From the NCBI GenBank assembly GCA_024228355.1, contig JAAETN010000382.1, forward strand, positions 1-33,220: a stretch of DNA of 33,220 nt, given 5' to 3'. Under the pieces are notes generated by a model. The model saw nothing but the letters and a program-made list of their open reading frames with translations. It did not search any database and had not been told where the DNA came from. Each line of letters starts with the position of its first letter. The stretch's first letter is position 1. The position numbers and the translations under genes were made by a program. Origin of the DNA: Maribacter sp. Lineage in GTDB: Bacteria; Bacteroidota; Bacteroidia; Flavobacteriales; Flavobacteriaceae. This document shows positions 1 through 9,726 of this stretch, piece by piece.

Positions 1-1284
1 CGTATTGGCAATTTCGGCCGCTTTATAGTATCCTATTTTTGTATTCAATGCGGTAACCAACATCAATGAGTTGTTTAATAACTCTTTGATTACTTCATGA
101 TTAGGCTCAATACCTGCAGCACAGTTTATATCAAAGCTCACGCATGCGTCGCCAAGTAATTGGGCAGATTGTAAAATGTTCGCTGCCATTACCGGTTTGA
201 ACACATTAAGTTCATAATGTCCTTGTGTTCCTCCTATGGTAACCGCGACATCATTACCCATTACCTGTGCACAGACCATGGTGAGCGCTTCGCACTGGGT
301 TGGATTCACTTTCCCTGGCATTATTGAACTTCCCGGCTCGTTTGCAGGAATGATTATTTCACCAATACCGGAACGTGGCCCTGAAGCCATCATACGAACA
401 TCGTTGGCGATTTTATTCAAGGAAACAGCCAATTGTTTCAATGCTCCATGACATTCAACTATTGCATCATGGGCAGCAAGGGCCTCGAACTTATTAGGGG
501 CTGTTTTAAAAGGTAGGCCAGTGAACTCAGCAATATATTTGGCAACAAGAACGTCATATCCCTTTGGAGTATTAAGTCCGGTACCAACAGCAGTTCCTCC
601 CAAGGCTAGTTCACTGAGGTGGTCCAAAGTATGTTGTAAGGCTTTAAGACCATGCTCCAACTGTGAGGCATAACCAGAGAACTCTTGTCCCAAGGTTAGG
701 GGAGTGGCATCCATTAAATGCGTACGTCCAATCTTGACCACATCTTTAAAGTCCTCTGCTTTTTTAGTCAATGTGTCTTTTAGTTGGGTAACACCAGGAA
801 TGGTAACCTCGACTATTTTTTTATAGGCAGCAATGTGCATTCCTGTAGGGAATGTATCATTTGAAGATTGTGATTTGTTTACATCATCATTGGGTTGTAT
901 GGTTTTTTCGCCTTCGCCAATAACCTTTCCTGCAATTTCATGTGCACGATTGGCAATCACTTCATTCACGTTCATATTGCTTTGCGTGCCGGAACCTGTT
1001 TGCCAGATTACCAGCGGAAACTGGTCATTATGTTTCCCATCTAATACTTCATCACAAACAGTTGCAATCAAATCTCTTTTTTCCGCGGGTAGAACACCAA
1101 GTTCGTGGTTTGCATAGGCTGCGGCTTTTTTCAAATAGGCAAATCCGAAAACAATATCCAACGGCATAGAGGCCGATGGACCAATTTTAAAATTATTTCG
1201 GGAACGTTCGGTCTGTGCACCCCAATATTTATCGGATGGTACCTCAACTTTTCCCATTGTGTCTTTTTCAATTCTGAAACTCAT
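1..1284 (-). CDS. fumC: Fumarate hydratase class II, 3' end outside the window
   Basis: Reverse-strand reading from ATG at 1284 gives [35 protein letters not shown]...[18 protein letters not shown]...[16 protein letters not shown]...; fumarase/aspartase signature GSSxMPxKxN. Runs off the left edge and is absent from the ORF track. Confidence 0.95.
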   Translation of the reverse strand, partial: MSFRIEKDTMGKVEVPSDKYWGAQTERSRNNFKIGPSASMPLDIVFGFAYLKKAAAYANHELGVLPAEKRDLIATVCDEVLDGKHNDQFPLVIWQTGSGTQSNMNVNEVIANRAHEIAGKVIGEGEKTIQPNDDVNKSQSSNDTFPTGMHIAAYKKIVEVTIPGVTQLKDTLTKKAEDFKDVVKIGRTHLMDATPLTLGQEFSGYASQLEHGLKALQHTLDHLSELALGGTAVGTGLNTPKGYDVLVAKYIAEFTGLPFKTAPNKFEALAAHDAIVECHGALKQLAVSLNKIANDVRMMASGPRSGIGEIIIPANEPGSSIMPGKVNPTQCEALTMVCAQVMGNDVAVTIGGTQGHYELNVFKPVMAANILQSAQLLGDACVSFDINCAAGIEPNHEVIKELLNNSLMLVTALNTKIGYYKAAEIANT

Positions 1285-1599
1285 AATAGGGTATTTAGGT
1301 TTATAATACCATTGCAACAAAAAAATGCATCATATAATCCGCTTCTTTTTTGCTCATACTTCTTCAAAATTCAACCGAAAGTATTGTTATGCTTAAATCT
1401 TATTCTTTGTATAAACAACAAATAGTTTGAATTAGTTATGAATCATTTTTTCATCCCAAGGGTATAACAAAGGTACTTCATTAGTGGATTTTAAATCTCC
1501 TTGTCAGACTTAAATTTTAAGAAATTGAAGATTTTTTTCGCATTTGATTTGCTCTTTTAACTGTTTTCAAAGTATCTTAGCACCATAAAATAAATACAG

Positions 1600-1776
1600 A
1601 TGTTCGAATTCGACCAATATTTAGGATTTTTAGCGTTTTTAACCATATTGACCATAGGATTCTGGTTAATGTTTTTTTTGTTGATGTTCGTAGTGCCTTA
1701 TTGGTTGGGTGGCAACATTATGGAATTCTGGAGAGAACGGCGTAAAGCCAAAAGAGCCGCTCGTTTAGAGGAATAG
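1600..1776 (+). CDS. Small membrane protein, 58 aa, uncharacterised
   Basis: ATG at 1600: MFEFDQYLGFLAFLTILTIGFWLMFFLLMFVVPYWLGGNIMEFWRERRKAKRAARLEE*. Hydrophobic segment followed by a basic amphipathic tail. Below the track length cutoff. A terminator hairpin follows immediately. Confidence 0.65.
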   Translation: MFEFDQYLGFLAFLTILTIGFWLMFFLLMFVVPYWLGGNIMEFWRERRKAKRAARLEE

Positions 1777-1810
1777 AAAAAGAGGCCTAACGGCTTCTTT
1801 CTTTTTTTAT
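1777..1810. terminator. Rho-independent terminator, possibly bidirectional between convergent genes
   Basis: AAAGAGGCC-TAAC-GGCTTCTTT-CTTTTTTT hairpin (one G-T pair) with U-tract between the 58-aa ORF and the convergent TonB receptor gene. Confidence 0.6.
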
Positions 1811-1832
1811 AGCATTTTGGGTTGTTATTGGT

Positions 1833-4340
1833 TCACCCTTCAAAATCGTCATCATCTCCATCGTTATTTCTTTCTCCATTTCTATTTCTTTGGCTTTGAG
1901 GGTCATTAAACCTATAAAGAAAAGATAATCTTATAGAACGTTGTCTCCATTGAAATTCGCTATAGGTATACACATTGTCCGTTCTTGTTTCACTTCTACG
2001 TTTCCGAGTATTGAACAAATCGCTAATATTCAAGGATAAAGTGGCTTTATCTTTCACGATGTCCTTGCTAAAAGCCATATTTGTGCTTAACATACTCTTT
2101 CTCTTGGATTGGGCGTCTTCTGATGGCCCCATATAAAATAGATTGGTTTGAAAATCAATTTTTCCAGGCAATGGCAGTTTAGCACTGAACCGTGTGAACC
2201 ATGTAAAATTATCGGCATCAAAATTTTGGACGATTTCTTGGTCCTGAAAATTTACATAGCTGTAATCTCCCCTTAATTGTCTTTGGAATAAATTAAGGTT
2301 CCAACTCAACCTCCAATTTCTTTTTGGGGTATAAGACGTTGTGAATTCCATTCCGGTCCTGCTTTCAGTGGCAAGATTAATCGGGGTACGAACCTGCACA
2401 GGAACTAATACAGGGTTAGCTGGGTCATCGGGATTTTCTATCTCCACAAAGTCCCCTCTTTCTTGGGTAATAAATTGAAAGACTCCAGTTGATTTATTAG
2501 AATATACTGATGTATTGAAAGTAAATTTATCCCATCTTCTCAAATATCCCAAATCAAAGGCATTCGTGTATGTGGGATCAAGATTGGGGTTTCCTTGAAA
2601 TAAATTGGTGTTACTGGACCTTGAGGGGAACGGATTTATAAATCTTGAACGAGGTCGTCGTAATCTTCTGCTATAACTAATAGTTAGTTGTTCTTTCTCG
2701 GAAAACTCATATCCCAAAAACAAGGAAGGAAACCAATCTACATAATCCTTATTACTTATTTCGTTCGTATTAACGAGTTCTACCCCAATGTCTGAGGCCT
2801 CCATTCGTAAGCCACCTAGAATATTAAATTTATTCAATTTGGTGCCCAACTGGGTATAGGCAGAATTCACATATTCCTTATAATTTAGTTCATTACTAAA
2901 ATTAGGGTCGCTGTTCAACATTCCATTTTCAAGAATACCAAAATTAAAATCAGTGTTAAAATTATTGAAGGTGCCACGATAACCCAATTCAAATTGCGAT
3001 TTGTTGTCTTTACCAAAGGGTAGCACATAATCCATTTGAATAAGCTGCCTTATTTGACTTTCATCGTTAATGGTCTGCTCGGTTGGCAGTGCTGAAGTTT
3101 CACCTATAATAATCTCCTCGATTATTGAGTTTTCAAGTTCACTCCCTGTTGAATATTGATAATCCATTGTAAGTTCATGGCCATCTTTATCAAATTTCTT
3201 TTTATAATTTACAGAATATTGTATGTCTTCCTCATCTTCAAGTTCGTTGGTGAACCTGTTTCTTTGTATTGTTGGATTTTGGCTGGCATCAAAATTGAAG
3301 AAGTCAACACTAACCGTATCATCGCCAGTGGATTTTCGATAAACGAACGAATTGGTAATACTACTGGTAGAATCTATGAAATACTCAAATCCAATATTGG
3401 TATTGAAACCATCACTTTGCCTCTGATAATTCCTATATTCATCCTGAAAGCTGGCCGTGCTTCCATCAAGATTGAAATTTTCTTGCTCAAAAAGAGCATT
3501 GCCTGGGCCAGAGCGATAGCGATAAGAGGTGTTTGTGAAGATATTGAACTTCTCTCTTCTGAGATTAAGGCTAAGGTTACCACCATAACTTTCTGGGTTA
3601 CCTATATTTAAGCTAAACGAGCCATTGACCCCTGCGGTTTTACTTTGTTTTAAAATGATATTGAGTATGCCTGCCGTACCTTCTGCGTCATAACGGGCAG
3701 AGGGGTTTGTGATTACCTCTACTTTTTCAATGGCCTCCGCTGGTAATTGTTGTAATGCTTCGGTGCTTAGCCCAGAGAGGGCAGATGGCTTACCATTAAT
3801 AAGAATACGAACACTCTCATTACCTCTTAAACTAATATTACCCTCAACATCCACTGATACAGAGGGAACATTGTCCAGAACATCTGTAACAGAACCTCCT
3901 TTGACCGTAAGGTCCGAGCCTACATTGTATATTTTCTTATCTAGCCGTAACTCAACAGTAGTTCGTTCACCAACGACTTCAACACCTTCGAGTTGTTCAA
4001 CATCAATGGCTATTTTAATGGTTCCTAAATCTGTAGAGGTTCTATAGGTCTGGGCATCAAGTTCATATGTTTTATAGGAGATGAATTCTACACGTACATT
4101 ATATCTGCCAGGCATGGTCTGCACTTTGAACTTACCCGTTGCATCGGTAATTCCTCCTGTAACCCTGTCGGGATTCCGTAGGTTCTGTAAGATCAAGGTT
4201 GCATATTCCAGCGGTTTTCCTGTATCCTGATCTACTACTAGTCCTGTTATATTTATTGGTTCTGGTCTTTGCCCTTGGGGTCTTTGTGCTATTGAAACGA
4301 TCGACGTGAACACAAGCAATAACAAGAATAGTTGTTTCAT
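1833..4340 (-). CDS. TonB-dependent receptor / outer-membrane beta-barrel protein with carboxypeptidase-regulatory-like N-terminal domain
   Basis: 835 aa; signal peptide; INITGLVVDQDTGKPLEYATLILQN (CarboxypepD_reg-like); plug-like segment SVTDVLDNVPSVSVDVEGNISLRGNESVRILINGKPS; barrel-type C-terminus. Confidence 0.88.
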   Translation of the reverse strand: MKQLFLLLLVFTSIVSIAQRPQGQRPEPINITGLVVDQDTGKPLEYATLILQNLRNPDRVTGGITDATGKFKVQTMPGRYNVRVEFISYKTYELDAQTYRTSTDLGTIKIAIDVEQLEGVEVVGERTTVELRLDKKIYNVGSDLTVKGGSVTDVLDNVPSVSVDVEGNISLRGNESVRILINGKPSALSGLSTEALQQLPAEAIEKVEVITNPSARYDAEGTAGILNIILKQSKTAGVNGSFSLNIGNPESYGGNLSLNLRREKFNIFTNTSYRYRSGPGNALFEQENFNLDGSTASFQDEYRNYQRQSDGFNTNIGFEYFIDSTSSITNSFVYRKSTGDDTVSVDFFNFDASQNPTIQRNRFTNELEDEEDIQYSVNYKKKFDKDGHELTMDYQYSTGSELENSIIEEIIIGETSALPTEQTINDESQIRQLIQMDYVLPFGKDNKSQFELGYRGTFNNFNTDFNFGILENGMLNSDPNFSNELNYKEYVNSAYTQLGTKLNKFNILGGLRMEASDIGVELVNTNEISNKDYVDWFPSLFLGYEFSEKEQLTISYSRRLRRPRSRFINPFPSRSSNTNLFQGNPNLDPTYTNAFDLGYLRRWDKFTFNTSVYSNKSTGVFQFITQERGDFVEIENPDDPANPVLVPVQVRTPINLATESRTGMEFTTSYTPKRNWRLSWNLNLFQRQLRGDYSYVNFQDQEIVQNFDADNFTWFTRFSAKLPLPGKIDFQTNLFYMGPSEDAQSKRKSMLSTNMAFSKDIVKDKATLSLNISDLFNTRKRRSETRTDNVYTYSEFQWRQRSIRLSFLYRFNDPQSQRNRNGERNNDGDDDDFEG

Positions 4341-4350
4341 TTTATTTTAG

Positions 4351-4893
4351 TTAACCTTTATCTGCCTTCTTTTTCTTCTTCTTCTTCTTCTTCTGTCGCT
4401 TTTCTTTCTTCTTTTTTTCCTTGTTCGTCTTTGCCACTCCATTTTTTTGAAGTTCAACGAAAGCTTCATATTTTTCAAGAGGCAATCCTGCCTTGAGTTC
4501 CTCAGATTGTCGTTCAGTGATTTGCTCCATTTTTTCGCGCATTTTATCAGGAGTCAATTTTAATATTTGCATCTCAATACGCTCTTGGACATATTTTTTA
4601 AGAGTACTGCTTAAAACGGCAGTTTCAAATTCATTTAATTCCAAAGCAGATGCAATCGCCGGCATTTCATTATCAACAATTTCTTCTGCAGTTAAATTTT
4701 CAGGTTCCTTTTTCGGTGCCTCAGCTTGTGGTATTGCACTTCTACCTCGGCCATAACCATAACCCCTGCCATAACCATAGCCTCCCCCGCCATACCCGTA
4801 GCCTCTTCCGCCATAACCATATTGTGCTTGTAATTCCACTCCTGTTAACAATAAGGTGAACAGGGCAATCAAGTATGTTTTATTGATTTTCAT
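4351..4893 (-). CDS. Exported low-complexity protein: Gly/Tyr-rich N-terminal region and poly-Lys C-terminus
   Basis: 180 aa; signal peptide MKINKTYLIALFTLLLTGVELQAQ; (YGYGG/RG)n repeats; coiled middle; KKKKKEKRQKKKKKKKKKADKG tail. 10 bp upstream of the TonB receptor, so probably the same operon. Confidence 0.75.
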   Translation of the reverse strand: MKINKTYLIALFTLLLTGVELQAQYGYGGRGYGYGGGGYGYGRGYGYGRGRSAIPQAEAPKKEPENLTAEEIVDNEMPAIASALELNEFETAVLSSTLKKYVQERIEMQILKLTPDKMREKMEQITERQSEELKAGLPLEKYEAFVELQKNGVAKTNKEKKKKEKRQKKKKKKKKKADKG

Positions 4894-4932
4894 AATGTTT
4901 CTGATTAATTAGATTTCAAAAATAGTTGAAGG

Positions 4933-4952
4933 TTTAACCCTTAAGGGTTAAA
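4933..4952. promoter_or_regulatory. Perfect 20-bp palindrome TTTAACCCTTAAGGGTTAAA
   Basis: Self-reverse-complementary, 40 bp upstream of the start of the 4351..4893 gene. Confidence 0.5.
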
Positions 4953-5063
4953 ACTTTGTTAAAGCATGTTCATATGCTTAGATTAGTTAAACAAGAAAGA
5001 TGCCAAAAAAAGGAAGCATAGCTATGGAAAATACAACATAAGATAAAGATGCAAATTCTCTTT

Positions 5064-5408
5064 CTACTTTATTAGATCCAATATCTTTTCTGTTGGCCGA
5101 CCAATAACAGCCTTATTTCCCTTTATGACTATAGGTCTTTCAATTAGTTTCGGATTTTCTATCATGGCATCCAAAATTTCGTCTTCACTTAGATCTCTTC
5201 CACGATAATTCTCTTTCCAAATGACCTCATTTTTGCGCACTAGATTATCGGCCGACATTTTCAAATAGCCCAACACCTGTCTTAGTTCATCTTTGGTCGG
5301 AATATTTTCCAAATACTTGACTACCTCAAATTGTTCCCCAGATTTCTCCACAGCTTCCAAACCTTGACGCGATTTGGTACATCTTGGATTATGGTAAATT
5401 CTTATCAT
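5064..5408 (-). CDS. arsC: ArsC-family arsenate reductase-like protein (thioredoxin-fold glutaredoxin-dependent type)
   Basis: MIRIYHNPRCTKSRQGLEAVE...IERPIVIKGNKAVIGRPTEKILDLI; ArsC motif NPRCxKSR and RPIV. The start at 5408 is preferred over the track start at 5435. Confidence 0.85.
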   Translation of the reverse strand: MIRIYHNPRCTKSRQGLEAVEKSGEQFEVVKYLENIPTKDELRQVLGYLKMSADNLVRKNEVIWKENYRGRDLSEDEILDAMIENPKLIERPIVIKGNKAVIGRPTEKILDLIK

Positions 5409-5424
5409 AATTATTAGCTTTTTA

Positions 5425-6042
5425 TTAAATAGCAATATTCATTTTACTCAAATCATTTTGTAATTGCGCAGCATTTTTGAAGTGGATTCCTTTGATTCCC
5501 AATTCTTCGGCGGCCTTCACATTGTCAAAATTGTCATCAACAAACACTGCTTTTTCGGGATTAATGTTAAATCGGTCTAATGTGATATTATATATTTTTT
5601 GGAATGGTTTTATTGTTTTTTCAGCCCCAGAAACTACAATACCATCAAAATACTGCAAAAAATCAAAACGTTGTATGGCTACAGGAAATGTTTCGGCGCT
5701 CCAATTGGTCAAGGCATAAAGACTATGCATATCCAATTGTTTTAGTTTCCTTAGTAAATCCACTGAATCCGAAATAGCACCTCCCAACATTTCTGGCCAT
5801 CGGTCATAATACATTCTTATCCAGGTTTCATATTCAGGAAACTGATTGACCAATAGCTCAGTGCCTTCTTTCAAGGGCCTTCCGGCATCGTGTGCCACAT
5901 TCCATTCCGAAGTACAAATAGTGTTTAAAAACCAATCTACCATTTCCTCGTCTCCATCGAAAACATCACGATAAACGTATCTGGGATTCCAATCGATTAA
6001 TACGCCACCTAGGTCAAAAATAATAGTGTCAATTGTACGCAT
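5425..6042 (-). CDS. HAD-family hydrolase (YihX-like)
   Basis: IIFDLGGVLIDWNPR motif I, ALTNWS motif II, KPFQKIY and VFVDDNFDNVKAA motifs III/IV. Confidence 0.88.
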   Translation of the reverse strand: MRTIDTIIFDLGGVLIDWNPRYVYRDVFDGDEEMVDWFLNTICTSEWNVAHDAGRPLKEGTELLVNQFPEYETWIRMYYDRWPEMLGGAISDSVDLLRKLKQLDMHSLYALTNWSAETFPVAIQRFDFLQYFDGIVVSGAEKTIKPFQKIYNITLDRFNINPEKAVFVDDNFDNVKAAEELGIKGIHFKNAAQLQNDLSKMNIAI

Positions 6043-6060
6043 TTAATTATACCTTGTTGA

Positions 6061-7159
6061 TTATTCTTCCTCCTTTTGCCCCATCATCATTAAAAAGGCC
6101 TTTAAGAACTGATCAATATTACCATCCATGACGGCATCTACATTTCCAGTTTCTTCTGCAGTTCTAACATCCTTTACCAATTTATAAGGGTGCATTACGT
6201 AATTCCTTATTTGTGAACCCCATTCTATTTTCATTTTAGAGGATTCAATCTCTGCCCTTGCTTCCATTTTCTTGCGGAGCTCTATCTCATACAATTGGGA
6301 TTTTAACATCTTTAAAGCCGTGGCCCTGTTGTCATGCTGTGAACGTGAATCTGAACATGATATTTGTATACCAGTTGGTTTATGCACCAATTGTACTTTC
6401 GTTTCTACCTTATTTACATTTTGTCCCCCCGCACCGCTTGATCTTGCAGTAGTAATTTCAATATCGGCAGGGTTTACATCAATCTCTATGCTGTCATCTA
6501 CCAGTGGGTAGACATATACCGAGGCGAAAGAAGTATGTCTTTTTGCATTACTATCAAAAGGCGAAATACGTACCAAACGATGCACTCCATTTTCACCTTT
6601 AAGCCAGCCAAAAGCATATTCGCCCTCAATCTCTAAGGTCACGGTTTTTATGCCAGCTACATCACCTTCTTGATAGTTGAGTTCCTTAACCTTATAACCA
6701 TTTTTTTCACTCCACATCAAATACATGCGCATAAGCATAGCAGCCCAATCGCAACTTTCAGTCCCACCCGCGCCAGCTGTAATCTGCAACACTGCAGTGA
6801 GCTCATCGCCTTCATCTGAAAGCATGTTCTTGAACTCTAACTTTTCTATTAAATCGGTTGCTTTGTCGTAATGGGTGTCGACTTCAGCTTCGGAAACCTC
6901 ACCTTCTTTTTGAAATTCAATCAACACCTCCAAATCATTTACCAATGTTTTTGCAGCGTTAAAGTCGTCAACCCAAAGCTTTTTGGATTGAATATATTTC
7001 ATTTGTTCCTGGGCTTTTTTTGGATCATCCCAAAAATCGGGTGCAAGTGTTTTTTCCTCTTCGTTTTCTATTTCAATAAGCTTGGCATCTATGTCAAAGA
7101 TACCTCCTCAGCGCACCAAGGCGCTCAATGAGATCTTTGGATTGATCTACTGTTATCAT
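6061..7159 (-). CDS. prfB: Peptide chain release factor 2, expressed by programmed +1 ribosomal frameshift: join of 7159..7097 and 7095..6061 on the minus strand
   Basis: GGQ motif ([26 protein letters not shown]). The upstream reverse-strand reading [21 protein letters not shown] stops at TGA (7096..7094) in AGG-AGG-TAT-CTT-TGA-C. A +1 shift continues as [36 protein letters not shown], giving 365 aa. Confidence 0.95.
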
Positions 7160-7254
7160 CGTAAAACATTTTTAGCAAAAATAGGATATAACTATGGTTG
7201 TGCAATCTATTTTACATAAATTTAGTCCAGACTAATTCAAGCCAAAAAAACATC

Positions 7255-9654
7255 ATGAAAAACATTTACCTCTTCACATTTTTTGTGTTTATAGGAATAC
7301 TTAAAAGCAATGCCCAGTTTGCGGATAAAAGCAAGGATTTTCAAAAATTCACAGGCCTGTTCGATTTTTATCACGATGATAAAAACGATAAGATGTATAT
7401 GGAGGTCAATAACCTTGAAAAGAATTTTCTTTATGTCTATTCATTGAGTAGTGGTATTGGAAGTAATGATATAGGTCTTGATAGAGGACAACTTGGAAAT
7501 GAACAAGTTGTATTTTTTCGTAAAGCTGGAAATAAATTGTTGTTGGTACAACCCAATTTAAAATTCAGGGCATTAACTGATAATGAATTGGAACGCAGGT
7601 CGGTGGAGCAGGCATTTGCAAAATCCATCTTATTTGGCTTTAAGATTGAGGAAGAGAAAAATGGAAAATACATCATCGATATTACCGATTTTTTAATTCA
7701 GGACGCACATGGTGTCATTTCAAGATTAAAACGATTGCAACAAGGGACCTATAGTCTAGATAAGTCTAAAAGTGCTTTTGCTATGGAACGAACCAAGGCC
7801 TTTCCAAATAATATAGAATTTGATGTAACAATGACCTTTAAGGGGGATCCCAAAGGTGGGCATATTAGGTCGGTTACCCCAAATGCCAATTTAGTGACCG
7901 TTGCACAGCATCACTCTTTTATAGAATTACCGGATGATAACTATCAAAAAAGAGTATTTGATCCTCGTTCCGGGTCATACCCAACTTCTTATTATGACTA
8001 TTCTACTCCAGTTCAGGAACCCTTAATAAAACGATATATAACAAGACATCGCCTCAAAAAGAAAGACCCTACAGCCTCGGTAAGCGAAGCAGTAGAACCA
8101 ATTGTTTATTATTTAGACAATGGTACTCCAGAACCCGTGCGCTCGGCACTTTTGGAGGGTGGTAGATGGTGGAACCAAGCCTTTGAAGCTGCGGGATATA
8201 AAAACGCATTCCAATTGATTATGTTACCTGATGATGCTGATCCGTTGGATGTTCGGTATAATGTGATACAATGGGTACACCGATCTACAAGAGGTTGGAG
8301 TTATGGAAGCAGCATAACTGACCCAAGAACAGGTGAAATTATTAAAGGGCATGTTAGTCTTGGAAGTTTACGGATAAGACAGGATTTCTTAATTGCGCAA
8401 GCCTTGATGAACAAGCCTTTTGCAGACAGGGATGATAATTACCAGCCTATGCTGGATCTGGCCTTGGCCCGTATTCGCCAGCTCTCTGCCCACGAGATCG
8501 GACATACTTTGGGGTTTGCCCATAATTATGCGGCTTCAACCAATGACAGGGCCTCGGTTATGGACTATCCACATCCACAATTCTCATTGGAAAATGGCGA
8601 GGTTGATTTTTCAAATGTATATGATACGGGTATTGGTGACTGGGATAAAGTGACTGTTGCCTATTCATATACCGACTTCCCACAAGGTTCAAACGAAAAA
8701 GAAGGTTTGAATAGCATATTGAACAATGCAATCGAAAAAGGTTTAAGGTATATAACGGATCAGGATGCCCGGCCTATGGGCAGTGCACATTTTTTGGCAC
8801 ATTTATGGGATAACGGTAAAAATGTTAGCGAGGAGTTGAACAATATGCTTAAACTACGTACTGCTGCCATCGACAATTTTTCTATAGACAATATAAGAAC
8901 AGGCGAACCCAATACAGTTTTAGAGGATGTTTTTGTTCCGCTTTATTTTTTCCATCGCTATCAAACCGAGGCTGTGGCAAAAGTAGTTGGTGGTCTTGAG
9001 TATAACTATGCCGTCAAAGGTGATGGACAGCAAACCGTTTCGATTGTCGACAGAAAAATACAACAGCAGGCATTATCAAGTATATTGAAAACATTGGATG
9101 CCAGTCAAATAGCAGTTCCAAAGGAGAAACTGTCACTTTTTCCGCCTAGGGCCTTCGGTTATGGTAAAACCAGGGAATCTATTAAAGGAAAGTCCGGTGT
9201 TTCATTTGATGCGCTCTCAGCCGCCGAGACGGCAGCTGATATGACATTGGGCCTCTTATTACATCCTGAACGAGCTTCCAGGCTAATCCAACAAAAGGCT
9301 TTGGAACCAAGTAATCTGAATCTTCCTGATGTATTGGATGCAGTAATAGGGGAAACAATAAACAAAAAACATAAAGACAATTATATTTCGGAAGTTCAGC
9401 AAAATATTAATTTTAGGGTACTTTATCATATCATGAACCTTGCAGCCCACAAAAAGGTGCATCCTCAAGTTAATGCCTTTGCCAATTTAAAGCTAAAGGA
9501 ACTCAAAGGTCGTCTAGTGGTAAAGAATGACGCTTTAGCGTCTGAAATGGCTCGAAGAATAGATAAATTTTTTAAAGCACCGGAGAAGTTTGAAATTATT
9601 CAAGCCCCAAAAATCCCAGATGGTTCACCTATTGGCATGGACTGTATGAACTAA
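7255..9654 (+). CDS. Zinc-dependent metalloprotease (DUF5117/DUF4953-type)
   Basis: HEIGHTLGFAHNYAAS metzincin-like zinc motif; signal peptide MKNIYLFTFFVFIGILKSNAQ from the internal start at 7255; about 800 aa. Confidence 0.88.
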   Translation: MKNIYLFTFFVFIGILKSNAQFADKSKDFQKFTGLFDFYHDDKNDKMYMEVNNLEKNFLYVYSLSSGIGSNDIGLDRGQLGNEQVVFFRKAGNKLLLVQPNLKFRALTDNELERRSVEQAFAKSILFGFKIEEEKNGKYIIDITDFLIQDAHGVISRLKRLQQGTYSLDKSKSAFAMERTKAFPNNIEFDVTMTFKGDPKGGHIRSVTPNANLVTVAQHHSFIELPDDNYQKRVFDPRSGSYPTSYYDYSTPVQEPLIKRYITRHRLKKKDPTASVSEAVEPIVYYLDNGTPEPVRSALLEGGRWWNQAFEAAGYKNAFQLIMLPDDADPLDVRYNVIQWVHRSTRGWSYGSSITDPRTGEIIKGHVSLGSLRIRQDFLIAQALMNKPFADRDDNYQPMLDLALARIRQLSAHEIGHTLGFAHNYAASTNDRASVMDYPHPQFSLENGEVDFSNVYDTGIGDWDKVTVAYSYTDFPQGSNEKEGLNSILNNAIEKGLRYITDQDARPMGSAHFLAHLWDNGKNVSEELNNMLKLRTAAIDNFSIDNIRTGEPNTVLEDVFVPLYFFHRYQTEAVAKVVGGLEYNYAVKGDGQQTVSIVDRKIQQQALSSILKTLDASQIAVPKEKLSLFPPRAFGYGKTRESIKGKSGVSFDALSAAETAADMTLGLLLHPERASRLIQQKALEPSNLNLPDVLDAVIGETINKKHKDNYISEVQQNINFRVLYHIMNLAAHKKVHPQVNAFANLKLKELKGRLVVKNDALASEMARRIDKFFKAPEKFEIIQAPKIPDGSPIGMDCMN

Positions 9655-9726
9655 TCCCGGCTTAGAATTATTTCCATTTATATATCAATTGCAAATCGCT
9701 AAACAGAAACAAACACTAGTTCAATC

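Noticed and set aside
236-1425. Plus-strand ORFs at 236..451, 833..1117, 942..1169 and 1105..1425
   Set aside because: They lie antisense to fumC, which has a clear family match; no family features in the plus-strand translations.
3156-3611. 151-aa plus-strand ORF and other ORFs inside the TonB receptor
   Set aside because: Antisense or alternative frame of a confident CDS.
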